DNA of 64,000 nt, from the NCBI GenBank assembly GCA_047967505.1, contig CM106539.1. One strand, written 5' to 3'. Positions 10,225 to 19,659 of the stretch are shown piece by piece. This stretch comes from Dipteris shenzhenensis (lineage: Eukaryota > Polypodiophyta > Polypodiopsida > Gleicheniales). Under the pieces are notes generated by a model. The model was not told the origin of the DNA, searched no databases, and was given only the letters and a program-made list of their open reading frames with translations. Every line of letters starts with the position of its first letter. The first letter of the stretch is position 1. The translations under genes and the position numbers were made by a program.

Positions 10225-10843
10225 TCATAGAAGTAGTGCTAGCTATTCTTTTTTGTACTTAAAGCCACTGGCTTGGCTTCGTGCCTCTTGTATATAGACT
10301 CCTCTTATTTTTTGTACTTGAAGCCACATGACGTGGCTTAGCTTCCTTATTTTTTGTACTTGAAGCCACATGACGTGGCTTAGCTTCGTGCTATATGTAT
10401 ATACAAGCACTTTTTGAGCTTTCAATTTTATTGCGTTTTGGAGTTGTAATATTTTATTTGGAATTGTAATTAAAATGCGGTTGGCTATAAGAATTGAATT
10501 ACAGAATGTGGATATGGGATTCTTGTAACTATATAGCATACACAACATACACAGTATTCTGTAAAAATTTATTTAAAAAAAAGCACGTCTATCAGTGCAT
10601 TTAAAAACGCGTTTATATTTGCGTCTGTCTGTTCGACTTGCATCTATACGTGCGTCTATAAAAGCGTTTATAAGCGCGTCTATTTATGCGTCTTACTACG
10701 CGTCTATACGCGCACAAGTCTGATATATAGACGCGCAATTAGACGCGGGTCTCCAGATGCACAAATAGACATGCCTGTAAGTTTTTTATTTAGTTCATGA
10801 AACGCGTCTGTGTGCGCATCTATGGGTGCTTTGTCTTGTTGTG
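10225..10843. promoter_or_regulatory. D1 right subterminal region
   Basis: Between 10250 and 10405 a unit of about 45-55 bp beginning TTTTTGTACTT occurs three times; two copies hold the inverted repeat AAGCCACATGACGTGGCTT (10321-10339 and 10363-10381). From about 10590 to 10830 there are many copies of GCGTCTAT and TAGACGCG in both orientations. The element appears to end with TTGTTGTG at 10843. The dense short motifs fit binding sites for the element's own TNPA-like protein. Confidence 0.6.
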
Positions 10844-11194
10844 TCATCCTCAACTTCTGAATTTTGCAAGGCACATTCGCCTTCAGGACCTGTTATTTCT
10901 ACATAGAAAACCAATACATTCCAAAATCATCATCACTTAGGAGTATCCAAAAGTGCACCTAACTATACATATACAGTGAGTTAAATCCCATGCGTTCTAA
11001 GGAAACACTTTTGAAAATATCTTAAAGCAGATGGTACCAAAACGCTCTCTATAAAGAAATATTTAATGAAAGAGAATGGGCACATTCATTGACCGACTTT
11101 TTGCAATAACGCTTGAATCCCATGTGCCATCTGAGCAAATCCTTTCGGGAATACCCCAAAGCAGATAGGACTAGCACTCTCTCTCTAATGAAGC
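10844..11194. other. No recognisable feature
   Basis: The stretch is AT-rich, with no ORF or repeat that I can support. Open frames are short and lack protein-like composition. Confidence 0.5.
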
Positions 11195-11551
11195 GGTCTT
11201 CTTGGTTGTGAGATTTGTTACGGTTATTTGATATGGGATTGATAGTAGTAAAGGTACAATTGATTGTTACTGCAAGTAAAATCATTAATATATGATACCA
11301 ATAACATGGAAATCAACTAGAGCGTGAACAAATAAATTATAACATGAGCATGAACAAATAAATTATAACATGAAATGGTCTTGTTGGTCGTTAAATTCGT
11401 TTCAGTTATTTGATATGGGATTGATAGTAGTAAAAGTATGATTGATTGTTACTACAAGAAAAACAATTAAAATCATTAATATTTTATAGTACCAATAACA
11501 TGGAAATCAACTAGAGCATGAACAAATATATTATAATATGAGCATGGACAA
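11195..11551. repeat. Tandem duplication, two units of about 180 bp
   Basis: The unit beginning GGTCTTCTTGGTTG at 11195 recurs at 11377. Both copies hold TTGATATGGGATTGATAG and ACATGGAAATCAACTAGAGC in the same order, with scattered substitutions and small indels. No coding potential is visible. Confidence 0.8.
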
Positions 11552-12177
11552 AAACTTAATTAAATTGTAAACTACAGCAGGGTCTATTTTGACACTAGAC
11601 ATACACCAATAGTGGCAAAGGTAAGGACAATATGAGAATCACCCAAGTTTGGATTTGAGGTATCGGCTTGAAAAAACAAAAAACAAAGTAAGAAACTAAG
11701 CCTATAGTGGATCACATGCGTGAGCTTTGTGCCCTTTACTCGTCATGCGGAGCCAAGATTGGACTATAGGGGGTAAGAACATTGCTCGAAGAGTAATTGT
11801 ACGAAGGATCTCCCAAGCTAGAAGTGTAATTCTGAGCCAAGCAAACTAGCCGTCACACAAATCGGAGACAAACACAAATAGAATCATCATGGATGATTTT
11901 TTCAAACTAGATTCGTTAAGAAGCTAAACTTTAATAATATTGCCATTGAAAGTTCATGTATGCTATAAATAAATAAAAGTTTGAAACATTCACTAGGATA
12001 TGAAACTTTTATCTAAATAAATGTAAAGTTTTGCGAGGATTTACATTTTTTCCTTCAAAATTCAAAGAAAATATATTAAAAAGTACTACATTCCACCAAT
12101 ATTGTGAAGCTTAAAAAATGAGCTTGAAAACTTTTGCCAAGATTTTATATTAATATATAAGCATAGCTTCGATAAAA
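11552..12177. other. No recognisable feature
   Basis: AT-rich DNA with many stop codons in all frames. I see no repeat structure and no motif worth naming. Confidence 0.5.
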
Positions 12178-12384
12178 TCAGCCCTGAGAGTCATCTTAGG
12201 ACAACCGCTTTGCACACTGGTAGAGGCACTGATGGAAGCTTCCCACCTCACCCTCATCATCCTGGGAGGCCAGTATCATAGTGTGTAGTCCAGTATAGAG
12301 CTATCCACAGAGGAGCTACAGAAGGCTGGTAACCTTGTACAATTGCTGCGCAACCTTCCCAAGCTGCTCTATCTGAGGTTTTAA
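12178..12384 (+). pseudogene. Coding-like relic, possibly from an LRR region
   Basis: This block is clearly less AT-rich than its surroundings. It reads through 69 codons with one in-frame TAG at 12286-12288. The second half (STEELQKAGNLVQLLRNLP then KLLYLRF) is Leu-rich and resembles the loose leucine-rich repeats at the C-terminus of plant NB-LRR proteins. The first half reads LVEALMEASHLTLIILGG. There is no NB-ARC motif nearby and no clear splice site. It may be a decayed exon or chance; the function is not established. Confidence 0.25.
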
Positions 12385-14718
12385 AGAGCAGTCCATCATT
12401 ACCATAGAATGGCATCTGCAATGTGCAAGCATGGTTAATGCATGTTTGATCCTAGGTGTCATTTATGGACATGAATTGTATTTTTCTAATCATTCACAAA
12501 CACAGTTCTCTCATCATAAACAAGCCTTTACAAACTTCTACTCAAGCCGGCACAATTTTTGCCAGTCTTTTGTCAAAATATGCTAGATTTAGTGTAGTTA
12601 GTTTGCAAATGAACCTTCCCTTATCAAAACACTACTTGGGTGCAATCTTTTTATAAGACTTCTCCTATCACAACACTGCTTGACTTGGTGATGTCTATCA
12701 AAAATAATCCCACCTTTAAATACCTCAAACTTTGTACCACAAGACCCACCTCTCAGCATCTTCAACACTAGAGAAGAATGAATAGCAGTACGAGGAAGGA
12801 AAGGGATAAGCACTAGAGAGCATTCGAAGAAAAAAATATTCAATAAATCCCCTTCAGTAAGAGATGAATCAATGTCCCACTTGTTGGGAATGACTCTATT
12901 GAATATTTTGCCAAATCTGTACTACCAGGCCCTTGTCACAAATTTGGTAGCATTTCACAAACTATAACATGATGATGCTAAAGTCTATTCTCATGCAAGA
13001 AGAGCTGCAAAGGAAAGGCCACAGTGGAGAAATAACTAATCTTACTTGTGCATTCTATGCATGCAAGAGAATAAAGTTCCAAGAAGGAACCAAAACTTGA
13101 ACCGATGTGAGACTTTCAAAGAAGAACACCAGATGTAATTATTGTAGAAATCTAAATTGGAAGAGAGGTTACAATGATCCTAAAAATTGAGAAGCTGAAG
13201 TAACTTATGCATCAACACACATTGAGGCCAATCCAGATATGCTTCCACTTTTCCAATAAAGATCTAATGCTGATATAAAGCATACACCTCACATGAATGC
13301 AAAAGGCATCCAACAATAAAGACACACAACTATGTGCACACAACAGATGCTCAACCTCACTAAGAATATGTAGATGTTAGCAATTCCCTAACCTTACAGA
13401 TTTGACATGGCGCCTGACCAGCCCCATGACTGATCACAATCGACACTTCAATGTCCTTGACTATATAGTTCTATTGCAGGTGACTAATACATCATCCATT
13501 ATATGGTCTATCTCCTTACCACTATGTCAGTGAGCTTAATCATTCTCATCATGTGGTTGATATCATTAAGAAAAGTAAACCTTCCATGATTACCTGAAGT
13601 CCCAGCCTACAAGTGGATTGTGGCTTTTAGCTATGCTATGGCTTAACAACACATGGAGCCCTGATACTTGATGATGCTTAAGCCACATTCAACTGGCCTG
13701 AAATGACTGTGTCTACATAGCGGTTTAGATTTTAGAGTCTAGGGTACCCAAAAAATCCCTAAGATCAATTCTGAAGAGAACAAACAACTTGTCCGTATCC
13801 ACATTAAGTCAATAACTAAGCCACATGCCTTTCCTCATCTTGGCAAGTCTATATGCAACATTCCATGGCAAGTGATGATCGGCAAACATGACTAAAATAC
13901 GTGAAAGCATATGCAATATATTAAAAGGCACTCCAAAATTAATACTAAAAGTTGACCAAGCAACATGAGATTCATACAGCATCAAATGTCTACCTGCACA
14001 TCAAAAGTACTACAGGATGATATAAATCTCTCTCTCTGACACAAGCAGACTCCTGAAAGAGCCATGGAGGCAACCAAAATTTCAGGTTGGTATAGAGAGG
14101 GAGTCAACTAGATGGAGAGATGGGGGCTATATGCTGTAGATATCCTAGAGGAAGAAGGGAAAACAAAAATTATGGCAAGACCCAAAAATATAATTGCGAT
14201 TCTACAAGCGAGAGAGAAACCCGATGGAGAATTACGAAATCCAAAAATATCTCAAGGAGGATATCTCAATGTGCAAAGCACACATGATCTCAAAATAAGA
14301 ACCAGCTCCCACGATCTAGAGATAGAAAAAGGTAGGCCACACCAAGAATCCCCAAGGAGGCAAGAATCTATAAAATCTACCCAACAGGAGAGATAGAAAA
14401 TAAAGCGGACACACTCCTTCACTGTAGAGCATACAACACTTGAGGGAAAAGTATAAGGAAAGGTACAACAGCAATGACCTCAGCCTAACAGTCCTTATGA
14501 ACCAAGCAACCAATCACATACTAACCTCATAGGATTTACCACAAAAAATATCCATCAGATGTAAAAGAGTCACCATCGTTCTTCTAGTCCCATAGATCAT
14601 GTAGGGTCTCAAGCAGATTTTAATAGAATCATATCATATCAGAGTCTCAATGCATCCTTTCGCTACAGCTTTGCCACCTGTCACTGGGCATGCACCCATG
14701 CAGGTCATTAAAATTGAA
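12385..14718. other. Long stretch without a supported gene
   Basis: Both strands have only short open frames, the longest being 94 codons at 14112-14396. That frame is rich in Lys/Glu/Arg from purine-rich DNA and shows no family motif. I see no repeat longer than about 20 bp and no terminal repeats. Confidence 0.5.
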
Positions 14719-15022
14719 GGTTGGATTGGAGAGACCACCGTGCTGGTTCTTGCCGTAATCATTAAACGCAATCTATCATTCTGAACACCGCCATAGTGCA
14801 GAGTCTCTGGCCTGACCACCTGTCATCATGCAGCCTTTTTCTGCTTCTTTGCTCGCAGCCCAGGCAAATCATAGGTTGGCTTAGAGAGACCACCGCGCTG
14901 GTTTTTGGCATAATAATGAGACACAATCTATCATTTTGAGCATCGTTGCCTCAGTGCATGACCACTTGTCATCGCCCATAATTCAAGGTTGTCTTGGAGA
15001 GACGACCGCGCTGGTTCTTGGA
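14719..15022. repeat. Degenerate tandem repeat, three units
   Basis: Three units start with GGTTGGATTGGAGAG-like sequence at 14719, 14874 and 14987. Each continues through ACCACCGCGCTGGTTCTTG, and the first two also share AATCTATCATT. Spacing is 155 then 113 bp, so the units have diverged by indels. No ORF spans them. Confidence 0.7.
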
Positions 15023-15083
15023 GTTATAGCTCCGTTACCTATTTTTGTGTACTAAGGAAAATATATTCCGTTGTGCAACCAAG

Positions 15084-15252
15084 AAAAATGCAATTGACAA
15101 TATGGCCCTTGAGGGGTCGCCTTTAGGGACAAGGGCCATATCAACATGCCATTTATGTCCAGTGGCATCCTAGATATTGTATAATGCACGTCGATATGGC
15201 CCTTGCCCCTAGAGGCGACCCCTCAAGGGCCATATCATCAATTGCATTTTTT
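15084..15252. repeat. Long hairpin, about 66-bp arms and a 36-bp loop (foldback/MITE-like)
   Basis: The left arm (15084-15149) starts GAAAAATGCAATTGACAATA and the right arm (15186-15252) is its near-perfect complement, including the inner block TATGGCCCTTGAGGGG. Only a handful of mismatches separate the arms. The structure could be a small foldback transposon or a source of small RNA. The flanks give no clear target duplication, and the arm is far more GC-rich than its surroundings. Confidence 0.8.
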
Positions 15253-15877
15253 GAAAGTTTAATTGTATTTTTCTAGATGTATCTGCAACCACAACGGTGG
15301 GGTCGTTGGAGTTCTTTTAGCGCTATTTTGGTCATAAACCAAGGAAATTGTAGTCCTTCTTTCTTGGTATTTTAGTCCTTGTTGCAATAAATATAAGTAA
15401 GGGCAAAAGTATAATTTATTGAGTGAAAATTGAGCAAAAGAGATTACAATGTACATCTACGTCCAATAATAGGTTATATAAAAATTATCAACTTATACCG
15501 AGCAAAAATTGAACAGAAGATCTTACATTTATAAAAACTCAGCAATTGCTGAGAGCCTTAAACAAAAGATTAAAGGTAGCAGCCATAACCATTCAAATAC
15601 AAATATAAAAGTTAACAACAGTGCATACTGAGAGCCTCAAATTGAACAAAAAGAGATTACATAAATTCCTTAGAGACCAAAACATTATATCTAGTGAGCC
15701 AAAAGATCGTTGAGAGCCCAAAAGATTACATCCAGCCATTGCTGAGAGCCTTGTTAGAGCAAGAGAGAATTTCTAACAACTCCGTTTTTTGCCAATCTAG
15801 CTTGTTACATTAAATTTTTTTAGGGAGTGAAAGGAGGATACGATGGAGAGGCCAAAGACCATGCACATTGCCAAGAC
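15253..15877. other. No gene; loose GAGAGCC-type repeats
   Basis: The words TTGAACAAAAGA, GAGATTACA and TGCTGAGAGCC recur irregularly between 15430 and 15770. They form a decayed low-order repeat without an ORF. Confidence 0.4.
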
Positions 15878-16099
15878 TCAAATTACGGCCCCCCTTGCAA
15901 GTTGAGAGTACTCTGCTCTGAAAATATTGAGGCCTTCGTTGACATCTAGGGGGAACCCATACAACACAGCCATAAAGAGGCCCTCTATGAGCATGTTATC
16001 TAAGGTGATGACATTCAAATGTGTGGGGAATCGCCTATGGGAATGAAGGGTCTCCACTAGTGCTGCATTCCTACTCCAGGTGAGTGCAATGCATTCACC
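15878..16099 (-). pseudogene. Coding-like fragment of unknown family
   Basis: Seventy-three codons are open between two stops, with strongly protein-like content: GECIALTWSRNAALVETLH near the start, then FPTHLNVITLDNMLIEGLF, and YGFPLDVNEGLNIFRAEY near the end. There is no ATG at a sensible start, and possible splice sites at either side are unclear. I do not recognise the family. The composition (alternating hydrophobic and charged residues, few low-complexity runs) separates it from the surrounding AT-rich noise. It may be an exon of a decayed transposon gene. Confidence 0.3.
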
Positions 16100-16561
16100 T
16101 TATATGAGAAGGCAGATATTATTGGGATCATAGAGCATCGAGGGAGGGTGGTACTAGGCATGCTGAAGATGAGTGGGGTAGCAGATGAGCAAGGGAGCAG
16201 ATGCAGTGAACACACTATTCAAATTTTTTGGACTTTCTCTCCTAGTTTGGACTTTTTTTTGGAGCATATCCTCTCCAGTCTTCACTTAGTGAGCTCAAAA
16301 ATTGGGTTTTTTAGAGCACTAAGTGGGTCACTTATATACAAATATGGCCTTATTAAGCTAAAAAGTCAAGTGGTGACCTCTAATAAAAAAATATATGGCT
16401 CAATGAAGCTATAATTCCCAAACTTGTGCATGGTGCCCCCATCCAATAACTATAATAATAATAACAGTAGTCTCCTAACTCCAGTTCAATTTTAACACTA
16501 TATTGATAAAGTGAAAATATGACACCATATGAAAAGAGTTTGCTGAATTCAACAAATAAGT
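16100..16561. other. No supported gene
   Basis: An 88-codon open frame at 16148-16414 has no recognisable motif and ordinary AT-rich codons. Nothing else stands out before the short inverted repeats at 16562. Confidence 0.45.
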
Positions 16562-16695
16562 GGTGTATAGATACACCAATTTTTTTTAAAAAAAGAGTTT
16601 GTTGAATTCAATATATAAGTGGTGTATAGATACACCCTTTTTTTGAAAAACAAAGCATACAATACATTATCTTATTGGTGGTGTATAGATACACC
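16562..16695. repeat. Three copies of GGTGTATAGATACACC
   Basis: The inverted word GGTGTAT-AG-ATACACC occurs at 16562-16577, 16621-16636 and 16680-16695, spaced 59 bp apart. Each copy is embedded in a partly conserved unit (AAAGAGTTTG/TTGAATTCAA or GCATACAAAACATTATCTTA). It lies about 200 bp beyond the 3' end of the DUF7869-type gene, so it may be a subterminal array of that gene's element. Confidence 0.7.
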
Positions 16696-16899
16696 ATTTG
16701 TATGGAAAAAAGCATACAAAACATTATCTTATGGATCTGAATCTCGTTCAGAGTCATTAGAGTCATGTAATGTATTTGCGCTTGATGGGTCAAGTCTTAC
16801 CAAATGATGTTTAATATGGACACGACTTGGATCAGGGATTGTGATACATTTTTCAACATTGTATCCATGCTTCTTTTTAAAACTTCGTGTCCTCGATTT

Positions 16900-19048
16900 C
16901 TAGCAATGAATAATGCTACTGACTTCCACCTCTGTTAATCCCTCATTATTTGGAACCCATTCATGTTTCTTTTGCAAGCATCCCTCATAGAGTTGTTTTA
17001 TTGTATATCTTCTCAGGAGATTTTTCAATGGCTTTGGTTCATACCATAAAGCTGTGAATGTTATAGGAGTTCCCTTGTCATCCCTTTCTATCTTAGCAAC
17101 CTTTGCAACCCAAATTGGGCCACCTTGGTCATCCAACTCTGAACCTGGATTAGATGCCCAAACTGCAACAAATAGACCCTCTTCAATCTCATTAGATGGT
17201 ATAAACTTTGGTAAGGGTTTGTCTCCCTTCCTGCCACAATATTTTCGAGGTAAAAGGCATTCCTCTGCTTCCTTCATATGTACTAACATATTTATATCCA
17301 AAGGAAAACTTGGTGACCTAGCTTGTTGCCAAAAGGATTCACAGTATTCAATGCTCATTAAGTTTTCTAGTCTTTCTAAAGATTGGATAAGTGCTTCAGT
17401 TGATTTAATTGTCTCCAAATTCTTAGTTGATTGCTCTAGATATTTTTGCATCATACTTTGAAGATGTTTAATGAAGGCTTTCAAGCCTTTCATTTCATCT
17501 ATGTCAAGTGATTTGTTTTTTGCAAGAACAAATCTAGTTTCCTCCAATGGAATTATTCATTGTAATAAAGCATATGACTCACTCCATAAATTATATCCAT
17601 CTACTGAGTAGTGCTTCCATTGCATCACTGGAATATTGTTATGCATGTGAAACCAAAAGTAGTGTGGATTTGTGTGTCCTATTAGGGTATCATCTCCTGC
17701 TTGTAAATGTGGGTGTATGAATGCTCTCCAATCTACCATCCTCTCTAAGATAGCCACTTCTGATTCTTCCTTGCGAGACCCTCCAATTTTTTTCCCAATT
17801 CAAAATAGCATATCCTCCATTGTCAAAACATCCATTGACTTCAACTCACCAGAGAACACTGAAGATTTGATCTATGTCTTCATGTGTATGGCCGACAAGA
17901 AGAAAGCCAACTTCCACTTCTTCAAATATTTTCAAACCAACTAGCATAGAGCATAAAGCAAATATATATTTATTCTTTTTCTCTCTCCAATAATTATCAG
18001 CTTGTATTCGCAATGTGTTAGGTAAACATATGCGAGCATCTCTAACCTTTCTTATTGCTTTCATGATTGATGTAACAACTTGGTTACTATCATGGTCATG
18101 CAAACTATCAATCCATACATCACAAAAGATTCGATATCCATGTACTAATACTCCACACAAGTGTGTTTTTAGTCCACGTTTGCCCTCCAATGCCGGTGGG
18201 ATACGTCTATATCGTGGCAAAGTTGTTGTATTATGGTCCATGCCATCAATGGTGATACACATGGACTTATCAACATGTGAAATAGCTTCCTCTCTCCAAG
18301 AAGCATACAACTTTCGAGCATCCTGCACATGACGTAAATGGATTGATTGCCATTTAATGTATCTTCCTCGCTACTGCTCACATTTACTATGTTCAATGAC
18401 ATTTTTAAATTCATCACATGTCTTACATTTTGACATCCTTTGCTTTGATGGTGTCTTGACATGGCAAAAATCTCTACGCCAAATTTTGTACAAGGTCGAC
18501 CGTGAAATGATGCTCTCGCCTCTGTCTTGTAAAGTTTTATTGACAGTTTCTAGAACGAAAGGAAGATGTTGTTGACATTCGACATGTCCATCTAGCATTG
18601 TTTGTTGAATATGAGGCTGTGGTAATGCATGGTCTTCGAGAACTTGCTTTAATGTTGCGGTTGCATTTATAGTGCTTCCATGGCATTTAAGCTTGTAGGT
18701 ATTTCCATGAATTGTATGAACCACTTTTTCTTTCACCTCTGCCCAGATGGTCCAGTATGTGCCATGTGATAGTCCAGTTAACCATTGATATCCTCAATTG
18801 CAAATGGGTCTCCCATTAACCATGGGTTTCAATCTAGGTTTACAGTGTCTTGTGCTCAAATCTTGATTAGTGCCTTGATGAAGAAAGCATGAAAACTCTT
18901 GAAGAAGATAGTTATGTCTATTAGGTGCTGTCTGACTCCAAATACCAAGGCGTATGGCTGCACAAACATCTTTCCCAACTTTTCTAATGCAAAGTCTCTT
19001 GCAACAAGCTCGCATAAGAATCCTTTCCATATTCTCCTCGGATAACAT
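16900..19048 (-). pseudogene. DUF7869-type gene with three in-frame stops
   Basis: The segments read collinearly right to left. At 18371-19048 are MVNGRPICN, then after a TGA (18794-18796) GYQWLTGLSHGTYWTIW, and a Cys pair SKCKTCDEF. A TAG (18371-18373) is followed at 17850-18367 by MCITIDGMDHNT, HDSNQVVTSI, IQADNYWREKKNKYI and LVGHTHEDIDQIFSVL. An intron with donor CTG/GTGAGT at 17849 follows. The last part (16900-17757) holds WKHYSVDGYNLW, a TGA at 17557-17559, and IWVAKVAKI. These motifs match DUF7869 proteins, which are repeated in many non-flowering plant and other eukaryote genomes. The conserved acidic residues (IDGMD, ADN, HEDID) resemble an RNase H-like DDE core, so I suspect a transposase; this is inference. 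The frame is otherwise preserved, so decay is recent or the stops are tolerated. Confidence 0.65.
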
Positions 19049-19305
19049 TACATGTCTCTATCAAATATGTCACATTGTAAGATATCTCCCAATGTTTCAA
19101 AATCTCCATGAAGATATTTTAAATGTACTTCAAGATTTACAACATTGGTGATTATCACTACACATCTTCTCTCACCACAACGTTGGAAATGACACACATT
19201 CATAGGATCAAGACTATGACTTCGTCCAAAAGCCACCACTTCATTCTTCTTATATAACACCACATCCATACCCTCTGTTAGGGTGAATACTTGTTTTATG
19301 TACAA
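19048..19305 (-). pseudogene. Coding-like fragment, weakly Transposase_23/TNP1-like
   Basis: The open frame has DVVLYKKNEVVAFGRSHSLD and GDFETLGDILQCDIFDRDM. The pattern (valine-rich strand, VAFG turn, a xLDP, then a late 'LGDIL.C.I' segment) resembles the Transposase_23 domain of plant TNP1-like proteins. It lies directly upstream of the DUF7869-type reading frame but in another frame. It may be an upstream exon or a separate relic. I hold this weakly. Confidence 0.3.
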
Positions 19306-19429
19306 AAATAGATTAGCAACTCAAAAAAAGACACGATAAATAATCATTGAGCTTATTATTACTTAATAACTTAACGCCTCCTTTTCTCTCCCATCGAAGT
19401 CCCTTTCCAGAAACTCGCTGTTGGCAGAG

Positions 19430-19516
19430 GAGGGGGGATGTTACTACACCGACACCGATTCAGCAGTGTTGGACAAACCACTTCCAGAAGAAGAAGTGTC
19501 TTCGTCTGAGCTAGGG
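19430..19516 (+). pseudogene. Fragment of protein-primed family B DNA polymerase (motif C)
   Basis: The frame reads CYYTDTDSAVLDKPLPEEEV followed by SSSELG. YxDTDS is the motif C catalytic signature of family B polymerases, and the following KPLP..VSS.ELG run is typical of the DNA polymerases of plant and fungal mitochondrial linear plasmids. Only about 28 codons remain. The fragment ends exactly where the left arm of the foldback element begins (TAA at 19517 belongs to the arm), so the insertion cut it. Upstream sequence in the same frame gives no recognisable polymerase. This is probably a nuclear copy of plasmid or mitochondrial DNA. Confidence 0.6.
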
Positions 19517-19551
19517 TAAAATCTTAACCACTGTAAATCCTAAACTTTAAA

Positions 19552-19645
19552 CATTTAATTCCTAAACCCTAAATCCTAAACTCCTACACAATAAATCCTA
19601 AACCCTAAACCCTAAACTCTAAATCCTAAACCCTAACCCTAAAAT
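19552..19645. repeat. Telomere-like array, AAACCCTA strand (left arm)
   Basis: Degenerate copies of CCTAAACCCTAAATCCTAAA run in the C-rich orientation. The variants (AATCCTA, AACCCTA) show it is not a fresh telomere end. Confidence 0.85.
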
Positions 19646-19659
19646 ACAACCAAAATTTA

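Larger units (their letters stand above)
5317..10843 (-). mobile_element. CACTA-like element D1, a second family, interrupted by C1
   Basis: D1 has the same two divergent genes as the C family but with strongly diverged sequence. The left part is cut by C1 inside DUF4216. The right end is placed at 10843, where the reverse complement reads CACAACAAGACAAAGCACC, similar to the C terminus CACTACAAGGCATAGGCC. Just inside it lies an array of GCGTCTAT-type repeats. The right boundary is inferred from this resemblance and from the end of the repeats, since no target duplication can be checked. Confidence 0.7.

Noticed and set aside
14112-14396. 94-codon plus-strand ORF
   Set aside because: Lys/Glu-rich from purine-rich DNA, with no motif and no splice or promoter context.
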